NCBI RefSeq assembly: GCF_049243985.1
Contig: NC_135374.1
Span: 57,595,934-57,659,933 of the forward strand
From: Paroedura picta
Taxonomy: Eukaryota; Chordata; Lepidosauria; Squamata; Gekkonidae
DNA length: 64,000 nucleotides
Direction: 5' to 3'
The translations under genes were made by a program, and so were the position numbers. Under the pieces are notes generated by a model that was not told the origin of the DNA, did no database searches, and saw only the letters and a list, made by a program, of their open reading frames with translations. Shown here in pieces: positions 38,901 through 50,546 of the stretch (position 1 is the stretch's first letter; each line of letters begins with the position of its first letter).

Positions 38901-41900
38901 GTCTCCCTTCAGGGACCCCCTCTGATAGCTCTCAGTGAGAAGCTGCACTAGAGTCTCCCCATAAGAACTCAGGCATGATTTCTTCCCAGAGGAAGTTTCA
39001 GATCCCTTGGTGGCTAGATCTGCTTTAGGAATGTGCAGCAGAGCCAATGTGACTTCTTCTAGCTGTTGTAAGTCCATGTACATGTGCAGAGCTTGCAAAA
39101 CCCCTAGCTGCTGGGACTTTGTGAAATACGTCTTGCTTCCTCCTCTTCTCCCAGTGTGCAACTCTTTCAAGACTGTTTTTGTAACAGCTTCAAAGTATCT
39201 AGAGACCACAATCAGTTGATTCCTGGCTTGTAACAGTGGACAGCCCACCATCAGCAATTCAAGGATGCAATTATTCAGATGAGCAGAGAGATGCTTCACT
39301 GCAAGCGGACTTAAATTGTGATGCGGAAGAGAATGCTGTTCGACAGCCAGAAACCAACTTTCCAGTGTAGGGTGTTTGAAGATCAAAGGGAACAAGATGT
39401 CCAGGATCTGCAGCAAAAGGAGTTACAACAAAAGATAGTGATCCACATAGTTAACTGTCACAATTATGCACACTGTATACTCATTGTATCCCTAGGGGAG
39501 CCTATGCCTTCAAACATTGAATTAGCTTACTCATCAAACAAGTAGGCAGTGTGTGTGTGTGAGGGGTTTGCACACAGAATGACTGGCTCTTCCCTTTTCC
39601 TTCCAACATAGGCCCCACTTGCTGAGGGTCATTTTCCCTTTGAGCTGCTTCTAGAAATGACAATACAGAACTGAAACAACCCACTGTAGAAAAAAAATGG
39701 ATGTAAGTGAAGGCATATGATTAATACACTGCCATAACACCAACTACGGCCCAAGCCCATTGCATTCAGGAATACTATGGGTGCTAGACTGGGGGGGGGG
39801 GTGTGGATGCGGACGGCCTTACCCTCACCCCAGGACCTTGAAAGGCTGCAGGCAGCTGTTCAGGAACTCACAGGCAGGGGCAGCTCTCATGCAGGGATCT
39901 GCAGCTTCAGAGCCTCAGAGGGAAGTGGAAGGAGGAGAGGGTGGTCAGGGGTGGGGGACAAAAGGCGATTGGCTGGCCGTTGGACAGACAGGCAAGCCAG
40001 TTAGAGGGGGATGCACTCAGGGATGGGACAACGGCCCTGAGTGGGTGTTAAGTGCAGAGTGGCACTCAAGGCATGAGAAGACCATCTCCTCCTCCTAGGC
40101 CTTACCAAAAATATACTATGTGGAACAGATTATTCAACTTAAAATCCCTCTTAAAAACCTAGAATTTGCTTTCCACTTTAATGAGGAAAGACGGGGAAAA
40201 AAACTCCTGAAAGCCTTAGCCCACAAGCAATACAACTGCAAAATTGCTGAGAAGCCAAAGTTAATACCTTGTCATTTGAAGTTTCCACTGCAGTCAGAGA
40301 CTCCATGTCCACAAAAAGATCAGGTTTTGTTTGGGCATTTTCCTTTTCCTGCTTACTATACAATTCTATTTCATTACCTTTCAGCAATATATTCTTCAGA
40401 AGGTCAACAAAGACAGTGAGAAGGGAAAGACCAGTGCTGCTGCTGAACTGTTGGAGAAACACACATTCCAGGATGAGAAAAAGACAAAGGAAAGGAATCA
40501 GCAAGGAAACGACATCTTTGTACTATTATCTTGTGGACATTTCACATTCTATTTTTTGCAGGCACACAGAAAGTACTTGACATTTACCCACAAAACTACA
40601 TTATATGCATACAGGACAGTAAGTCAGCCAAGGGGTTGATACTGTGTCTGTAGCTCCCAGTTACTTATACCTGTAGTGGCAAGCAAACTTGCTGCCACAT
40701 ACATAATGCTGTTCTTAGCCTTGGAAAAAATATTAAAAGGATTTCTATAAATATTTTAATGTTGCTCAGAACAGGATGCAAGAGAGACAAGAAAAATTCC
40801 TTACACTGCTGAAATTCTCCACTGTGGTTTTTAGGTAAAGCAGGACATGCTTTGAGGCTAACAAAAGTTTCTGAGGCTGCAGCTGTAGAACTGCCTCATG
40901 CAACTTCTCCTTAACACCTTCTTCCAAGAGACTGGCAGCACCTTTCTCATAGCTGGTTTTCAACAAGGAGCAAAACGATAAATCCAGAGACAGAAATCGA
41001 TCTTCATATTCACTGCTGAGTGGCTGGGACTATTTTAAGAATCCATAGAATGAGAAACACACACAAAAAAAACAAGTAAACCATGACTCAGTTAACACTA
41101 TCTCCTGTAAATATGCAAGTCTACTTAAAACACTATGCTATTGGAGGTTCATTCTATTTCCTGTTGACCTCCTTTGTCCTTGAATCATCCAGGTTGTTTT
41201 GTGGGGATTCACCTACCAAAGCTTCTTTAGTTTCCGGTGGTATCCAAAGACTGTAGTACTGCCTGAACTGGTTGAGTTCCGGGTAGTGCAAAGAACTCAG
41301 AGACTGGAGTTCTCTATCATAAAGCTGAAACAGCAAACAAAGAGCTAAAGGGTCTCTTTGAGAATGTAGCAGGTCATTGCAAACAGTGGTGAGATAGTCC
41401 ACTATGCTTTCTCCTGCAGAAACAGAAATAAGAATCTCAGACTTGTGGCTTGTTGTAGCTTATTAACTTGAAATGTTCAAAGCTAGATTGGTTAATTTAA
41501 AAAAAACCTCACAAACTTTCCATACCTGTGACTTTTCAGTTTGCAAGTATTTAACTGAACTAATTATGTGAAGGGTTTTAGTGGGTTTAAGCACATTTTA
41601 ATACTTCCTACAGAAGCAAGACATGCAAGGCCCCAACTGTCCTTTGTGGCTCTCACTTTTTGCCAGAGAACCAGCCTAATCAAAAGTTAGATGCCATTAA
41701 TAGGAAAAAACAGAACCAGTGAAAGATATTTGGGAGCACAGTTGACTGGATTCCAATAAGTCAAATGAAAAAAAAAACCTTGTGTGCTTTATTAATGAAC
41801 TGTTTATGAAATAGTCTATTTGGATATTAGAGAAGTCTGAGATGTATTGTCTGCAATGCAAGTTTTCCAAAAGGACAAAAATGTTCTGTTTTGTTTTTTA

Positions 41901-44900
41901 ATCACTGAACTACATCATCTTGCTATTTCCCCTTGCTTGGCAAAACAGAAATATTTGCTTTTCACTTTCAGATAACTAGTTTCCATGGAATCAGGAAAAG
42001 ATGGTCCATGTCACATTGGCTCTGATCTGCTTCTCGGTTGTGCTGCTCTTACAATATTATCTTGAGTTTCAGAGTCCTTGCTTGGGCTATTCAAATTGAG
42101 GAATTCATGACCATGAAGACAAAAAGTCAGTCTCTGAATTCTCTGAGTATCAGAATTCTCTGATAAAAAGATTTCTAAAACTGAATGTATGTTTTTAATT
42201 TGACAGGAAACCATAGCCAAGATAAGTTCTTCCCTCAGCCACTGCTTAAAACCTTTTCCATAATGGTTATAAGCAATATTCTCTGCAGAGTTAATTACAG
42301 GGATTCCCAACCTGGGTTCTGGAGAGGCCTGGGGTTACACACAAAGCTCTCCAGGGGTGATGCAGCCTTTCCCAGAAATCTGGATGGCAGCTGACATCGC
42401 TAGACGTCACCGGAGCCCACTTCCCTTGTTGCTCTACAGGCCTAGTCTCTTTCTTTAAAATGGAAAAGTGGTAAATGATCTGAAGGGGCCTGTCACCACT
42501 TCTGAGGTACTGCAAAGCCTGAAAAATATTTTAGGGCTTCATCCATGGTCAAAAGGTTGAAAAAGGCTGGTTTACTACAATCAAAACAATTAAAATAAAT
42601 ATAAGAATAATATACCCTTTGTGCTTCCATCACACTCAAGAAGCAACTTATTCCTGGTTTCTAAAGCACCTGGGACAACAGCACTGAATGGAAAAGTGCT
42701 CACAACCATGTCTTCACTTAAAGTGGATCCAATTTCTTCATCTAGGTCTTCATTGCCTTCCACAAGGACACTGATCATATCCAGAGCATCTAGTTTAAAA
42801 AAGAAAAACCTTAGGGTATGAAGATAAATAATTAATTAAGCTTTTCCTTATCAGGAGTATAATTAATGCTTAATTTCTGAAAAGCTGTCTCCATAAAATT
42901 CTCAAGAACATAGTAGAGCATCTGCAGAAAGACTGCACAGACATCAAAGCAGAGAGCATACCGTCAATGTGAGAGAGAGGTATGCTGACATTATCAGCAT
43001 CTTGTTTAAGCAGGTTGACCTGAAGAATACTGGCTTCCTGGACAAGATCCGCTGCCTTATCAGTATAAGGGTAGGGGTTGGTCACCAATTTTACCAAGAC
43101 CTGCAAAGTAAAAATAACTTCAGTCATAAGATCTCAGTGCAGAGGTCCTCAAAGTGGTGTCTGTGGGCGCCATAATGGCTGCCAAATGTTTTTGGGAAGT
43201 GGGCGGGGCCAGGTGGGGCTCTTGCCTAGCACAATTTCTGATTAGCAATTGGAGATCTGATTCCAGCATGACAAAAATTAAATACATTTTAAAATAAATT
43301 AAAAAACTGACTTGAAGAAGAAGAGTTGGTTCTTATATGCTATTTTTGTAATATCAAAAGCGTATCAGTTACAAGGATTTAAGGAAGAGGTACTTTATCA
43401 AATATGCAAAACCATCATGACTGTCAATAACCGATCTCATTAAAACACCTTTTTTGATCCCTCATCTTTTGAAAATATTTTATTCTTAAACTAGCTTCAA
43501 AGCCCGTTCCTAAGAACGGGCCTTGGAAGGGTCGCCTTCCCTGGCCCCCGGCCAGGCAGCTTAAGGTGGCTGTGGGCCGCAGCTTGCAGCCGGATCAAGT
43601 GGGGCAGGCGGGGCTAGCCAGCTTGTTAGCAGGGACAGAGCTGGGAGGCCCTCATTAGGAGGCACAGCCTAGCAGGCCCTCTACCAGGACCCTTCGTCCA
43701 GGGCCCTCTCCCCTTACCTTCTGCTGGCTCCAGGCACTGAGGCACATCTGAGAGCAAAGAGGCTAGAGTCCAGGGATGGAGGGTGGGAACTGCAGGGGCA
43801 GGGGCAATCAGCCAGCTTTGCAGGCTGCACCCTGATTGGCCCTATTCCATCTTGGACAGCTGGACAGCTCCCCCACAGGCTGTTTCACAAATATATAGAG
43901 GAACCATGTATAAGTATATTTTTGGCTACAACTTTTACATTTGGTTCGCTAATTAAGATAAAAGGGTTAGATCCAACTCTTTTTTTCCACTTAAGTGAGA
44001 GCTGGTCTCTCTTGGGAGGCTTAGCAAACAAGAATATTGGGATCCAATCCACAGTAGTTCTTGGAATCAAAATTTTCCCCCTGTGAACTCCTGGGAAGTA
44101 ATCTTACTGAAGCATGATTTCCCTGTTTTATTGTTGTTTTCTAAGGAAAAAAAATAGAGCCTCTTGTGGCACAGAGTGGTAAGGCAGCCGTCTGAAAGCT
44201 TTGCCCATGAGGCTGGGAGTTCAATCCCAGCAGCCGGCTCATGGTTGACTCAGCCTTCCATCCTTCCGAGGTCGGTAAAATGAGTACCCAGCTTGCTGGG
44301 GGGTAAACGGTAATGACTGGGGAAGGCACTGGCAAACCACCCCGTATTGAGTCTGCCATGAAAACGCTAGAGGGCGTCACCCCAAGGGTCAGACATGACT
44401 CGGTGCTTGCACAGGGGATACCTTTACCTTTACCTTTTAAGAAAACAGTTGTGTATTGAATCAATGGGGAAATTATTAACCTACAGATACATAGTCTGCC
44501 TTTCCTTTCTGAGTCTTTGTTCATTCAGCTATAGCAACATGCATGTGCTTTGTCAGTGCTGTTACTGCAGTGAAAATCGTTTAACAAAAGCCTTTCCCAC
44601 TTCTCATTTCCTTTGTTCCCTTTCCATGTCTAGCAGATGTGAGCTCTCAGAATTAATTCATAATTCTTCGAAACTTGTTATACAACAACAACAACAAAAG
44701 GTAATAAATTTCTGCTAATGCTATTCTTGGCACTGTTCATCTGACTAATTTGTACATTCATTACCCTTTCCAAAAACTGAATCACTGCTTCCTTTTTGGC
44801 TTCTGCTGTGTTCTCCAAGTGTTCAAGCCACAGCTCAAGTTCCTTCCAGGTATACTCGAATACCCCACTGTCATGTAAAACCTGTCAGGAAACAATTATA

Positions 44901-47900
44901 TAATGCTATCAGTTGCTGTTTTTAAACAGTCTAATTGTGCTACCTGATATGAAGACATGGCAGCAACCGATGGAGGGATAGTGGGATGATAACTACAAAC
45001 CACCTATTCTTGGGCATATTGCATTAAAATGGAAACACAAGCTAGGTATAAGGCTCCTAAAAGCATACAAGCTTTCTTTTTCTCCCCCCTCAAAATGTTC
45101 CTTTTACATACAGTACTCCAAAATGCCAATTTTGCCAGAAATTTCCATTCTGCTTCCCACTCCATCCACTAATGCTATAAATAGCAGATGAGCCGGAAGA
45201 ACAGAACACAGTAGTGTTCATTGGCGCTACTGAGTTAAGAGTCAAAAGGCATACAGATGCAGCCTTCCATGCAGAGGCAGCCAAAGCATGCACAACCGGA
45301 TTCTCCAGCCTGTCCAGCACCCAGGGTGCCTCCCATGTTGCTGATTAAAGTACATTGCTACAGTTGTAGAACCTAATTTTGTCAGAACATTTTTGTTATG
45401 ACAGATTAATAAGGTTTAGGGATTTCTTCAGTTTGGTAACAATGCCCTTATTCTAATTAACTTTACCTAACCTCAGTGACATCATAGCATAGTCAAAACT
45501 GAGTAACTGCATGTTACTATGAAAAAGTAGCACTATTTTTATTGCAGATTACTGGAGGATACAAAAAAAAACTCATAATAGATTGTCATCATCTTAATGC
45601 CTGGCTGGATGAGAATATGGGTTGTGTGCATGTCAGAGGGGTACACCTCTTCTATGGAGAACCCCTCAACCAGGAAAAAGCTCCTCGAAAGATAAAATGG
45701 TGATATTTACATTATACACACACCAATAAATATAATTAATAAATAAAAATAAATAAACTTTAGTTCACCCTGTGGGATTCAATATGTTGATGCCAAGTCT
45801 GATCTGGCAGCTGTGTAAATGTTAAACTTTCCACTCTTTCAAGAAGACTCTTCAGCTGAATTTGTAAACCAAAGAACTCTTTCACAGCTCAACACTTTCA
45901 AACCCTGCAGACAATTGCTACTGAGAACTGACAGACCAGGGTACTTATAAAACAAGACCCTGCACTTGCGTAGCCAAAGTGATGGAAGACATTGTTATTA
46001 TTGTACTCTCTGTAAACAGAAACCCCAGGAACAAAACCACATTTCCCCCTTTTGGACAGGACAGTTGATAGGGCTTCCTGTTATGTAAAGTTTTCACTGA
46101 ACTGTAAGGTAATTAGTGTTAGCAGATGCTAAAGTCAAAGGCAATTTATTAGCAAAAGCTATATGTTGCCTTGCCAGCATTTGTAAGAAATTTAGGCCAA
46201 GACTTATTTGAGTAACTGCTGTATTCCAAATAATTATATTCATTCAAATCTGCATTTGTAAATAGGTCCTGGTTGTTGTGGCACTTTGTTGAAAACAATA
46301 ATCAAATGATTCTTCACCAGCAACCACTTAAAAAGCCAGAAAAGGGGCATCTTAAACTGGACAACAGGTCTAACCATTCCTGGCTGCAATTTAGCCATTT
46401 CACTCTCTGGATAGCCCTAGCTTCTGGTAGCATGGACTTGAGTTCTGGGCCTGGTTTCCAGTTACCTAGGTTTCCCTAACAATCATTCAGAAATGCTATA
46501 GAGGTATCTAGCTGGTTGCCCAACAGCCCTGCATCTCTGATCCTCTCATCCACAGAAGATTTCATTGCCAACAGTAGGACTTCAGGCAGCAGGTCAAGTT
46601 ACCGATCAATGGCCACAAGGAAAATAGTTTGAATCCATAGTGTCACAATATGGTAATACCAGTCATATCAAAGAGCTGATTCAAAGTTGGACAAGTGCAG
46701 TGCAAAAAAAAATGCTTAAGTAATGGAGTTTGATTTCCATCAAGATCAGCATATCACTTTCCAACAAAACCCAGCAGAAACAAAAGAGGCCAAGCAAAAT
46801 GTGACTGAAATGATTTCTTTGGACTGGGTCAGCATATCATGAGTAGCTCAGAACAGAATAAGATGCCAAACATGATGTTCTTATTTAACTACCATTTTCT
46901 GTGAATATAAAGATATTCTGATGACTAGCTCAGTACAAAAGCTCACCTTAATAATCAATTTCTTTGTTGATGTTTTGAGATGAGGATGGTTACTTGTAAC
47001 AAACATTTTCATCAGTAAATAAAACACCGATCTTTCAGAACAAGCTTTTTCAGCTGCACAATCAACCTGAAAGAAAACATTTTATTGTCTGCATGATAAA
47101 ATGCTTTTCAGGTTCTCCACAAATACTCAAGCCTTCCAAAGTCCTCTAACTGATACACCTGTTTAATTATCTATTCAATAGTTCTCCAGATCTTTCTCCA
47201 AGAAGCTTACAAGTTCTTCCCTTCTGTTTTATTCACATAGTATTTCTGGCAAGTAATTTAGGTGGTAAGAAAATGGTACTTGATGACGGTCACCCACTGA
47301 GCTTCAAGGATGAGAAAGATTTGAACCTGAATCATCTGAGTCCAAACTTTTTCCTACTACATTATGCAACAAACATCTTTAAACGTCCCGTGGCGCGGGT
47401 GCCACGGACTAAATAAAAGAGTAAGCCCTGTCGGGGAGGAGTTAGGGCGGGCCCTGTCCGGGATAAAAACGAAGCGGCTCCCGATTGGTCCCTCCGAGTG
47501 TCCATCCAGGGCCAAGCCGCCAATGGGGAGCCGTGTGAAGCAGAAGCCGCCCCCCCCAGCCCCAACGTTCTCCCGGCTTCTGCCAGGGCCGAGCGCTCCT
47601 TCGCTGCTGCGAAGGAGCGCCAGCCCCCGGCAGAAGCCGCCCCCGCCCAGCTCCAACGTTCTCAGTTCAGGATGTAAAGAACAGCCACGGGAGAGTAGGA
47701 ACTTATTGGCCCAGCTCAGTCTCCTGGGCTCAAGCTGAGAGATGAAGATCAGGACTCCAGGTACCTCAACCTTCAGATGCAGAGAGAGTTTGCCACGTAA
47801 CACATTTGCTTGGTCAGCCAAGGTAAGTGTGAGTTCACAAAGCAATGGCTTCTGTGTTCATGCTTCAGCTGTTGCCAAGGAACTCATTATGATGTCAGAA

Positions 47901-50469
47901 GCACCAGTCATCACAGCTTGAAATCCACTATGACCTCATGTCAGCCTTTAAAAAAACATTATTTGCTCTTCATTTGTTCCAAAAGGAACAAATAGCACAT
48001 TTCCTTTCACAACATTATCTTCCATAGTCAGATCTGTTGGCTATGAACTGGAACCATGGTTTATGCAGGGGTAGTTAAACTGCGGCCCTCCAGATGTCCA
48101 TGGACTACAATTCCCATGAGCCCCTGCCAGCATTCGCTGGGAATTGTAGTCCATGGACATCTGGAGGGCCACAGTTTGACCGTCCCTGGTTTATAGCATA
48201 TTATGCAGCATGAGCCTGAGAATTCTTTCTCAGAAGTCAGTCCAACAGAATTCCATGGGGCTCTAGGAAGCATGCTTAGAACTATAGCATTGGTATAAAA
48301 TCTATATCGCAAACAAACATGGCAAAGAAAACATTAAAAGGCAGCAAAGGAGCACCCGGCCCCGGCAGAAGCCGCCCCTGCCCAACCCCGCCGTTCTCCC
48401 GGCTTCTACCAGGGCCGGCCGCTCACGTTGGGGCTGGGTGGAGAGAGAGACAGAGAGATACAGAGATAGAAGCAGAGAAAGAAAGACAGATGCAGAAAGG
48501 AGACAAACACCCAGCCACCAAGGACACTCCACCCTTTCTAGCGCCCATTGTATTTAAACATACAACGGGCTTTAAATCTAGTATGATTATAAAAGAGCAC
48601 AGAAGTTTGAAGTACAAGATCACAAGCATACCACGTAAGAACAAACTACATATGAGCTCTTTGGTTTGTGACACTGCACTTTTAAAAACGGAGGAGTGCT
48701 GTACAAACAGGTAAAGGGTTTTGAAGGGTTAATTCTCCACAGAGCCAGTTAGCCTTTAGTGACAGGCTGCTCCAAGTGATCTGATTGGCTGCCATCAATT
48801 GAGCAGAGAAAAACTTTTGTAATGGAAGCTGAGGAGAGGGCAGTCTGACTTCAGCCCTAACTAAAAGCTGTTTAACTCCGATGGAGTAGCAGGGAGAGTG
48901 GCAAGGACAGTTAGTTAGGCGAAGACTCACATTTAGGCCAAGAAAAAGGAATAGATCTTCTACAGCCTTTCTCAACTTTTTTACCATTGAGAAATCCCTG
49001 AAACATTTTTTACCATTGAGAAACCCCAAAAGTGGCATAATCATGCAGAATATAATTGGGAAATATAGTTCTGTACAGGCCCACCCAGGGCCCCTCCCCT
49101 TCCCACCCCCACCAGGCCCATCATTGGTTATTTTGGGAGGGGTGGGAGGTCAACATGATAAATATTTAATACATTTTACAAAATATATTAAAATATAAAA
49201 TTAATTAACTCCCACCAGTTCAGGAAACTCTTCCAGGGCTGTCAAGAAACCCCAGGATTTCACAAAACTGTGATTGAGAAAGCCTGTTCTAGAAAGAGAG
49301 CAATATTCCTATTCATTTAAAACATGGAGATAGCTCTAAAGAGTGGGGAGGTCCTTGGTCTGATGTAGTTAGAGACTACCTTTTGAAACCAGAAGGGTCA
49401 GTAAAACTCAAGATGAGTACTGGTGTGTTCAGTGAAGGAGTGCAGTACAGGAGAGTATCCCAGCCTTCTGGGGACTAAAAGAGACAATGAATACTCAAAG
49501 ACAGTGTATTGGTATGTTGAGGAAATAATGAAACAAAAGCCTTTCTAAGTCAGTGTGAAAAGCTTAAGAAATTCTAAATTGCTTAAAACATATGAACTGG
49601 TCAGTGCATGTACTGGTTTACCTCAGAGTTCTTTATTGAGTTACTTAAGAAATTTACCCTTGATTTCACTTGACCTTATTCCCTCTACATTGAATAAAAT
49701 ATTTTGTTATTTTTGAATTTCAAATATCCTTGAGTGCCATTTCAGTGGTTTAAAAGGGATCTCAACACTTCCCTCAGTTTCCTGGACTGAGCTGCAGCAA
49801 AATACCAGACTGTGACAGGATGGGACAGCCATAGTTTGTTTAGTGAAGAAGAAAAAAGATAACTAGCACAGCTCAGTCAGACAGGGAAAGAAAAAAGAGG
49901 GAGGGAGAAGAGGGTTGTCATAGCAGGATTAAAATGCAACAGAAATAAGTAAACTACAAAACAGGAAAAAAGCAGCTCTTTAATGTCTTAATTGATTTTG
50001 AATCCTTGAAAAGGATGATTACAGTATTTGCACAGACAGTCTGAAGAACAATGTTATTATTTATTCTGTGTGTCAGGGACCCCTGAGTTTGCATTATCTT
50101 TTCATATCTGATCTACATGTACGCAAAAGAAAAATAATCACATTCCTTGCAAAAATGGGAAGAGATGAAGTGGGAAAAGTAAACCTTTTCCATAATTCAC
50201 AAATGTACACTCTCAAAGGCATCCTCTCCCTTTTGCTGTCAGCTTTTAGGAAACAAGGGCATGCATTCTGTAGTAGCTTGTCAGAGAACAATTTAAACTT
50301 TACCATTTCACGTAGTGTTTGTAATAGATTATGTTAAAAGGATTTGGTTAACCTCACCCCATAGTCTGTTAGAGATCGATTTTTTCACTCTCTATTTTTA
50401 ATTATAATCTGGAAAGGATACTTTAATTTTCTGATATTCCATACATTAAATAAATATGTAAATCAGAGA

Positions 50470-50546
<77 letters not shown>

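Larger units (their letters stand above)
47376..48581 (+). mobile_element. Helitron carrying non-Helitron sequence (copy E, 1.2 kb)
   Basis: A|TCTTTAAACGTCCCGTGG..., GGACTAAATAAAAGAGTAAG, 3' hairpin gcccattgta/tacaacgggc then ctttaaatCTAG|T. A 66-bp stem-loop lies at 47574-47639 (30-bp arms). Between the Helitron-like ends lie an exon-like segment (about 47690-47822), a palindromic hAT MITE (48066-48188) and a second GC block. Confidence 0.82.

Noticed and set aside
47357-47845. 162-codon - strand ORF
   Set aside because: Spans a Helitron end and its stem-loop; the coding-like signal in part of it is better explained on the + strand by the ATG and donor at 47742-47822.
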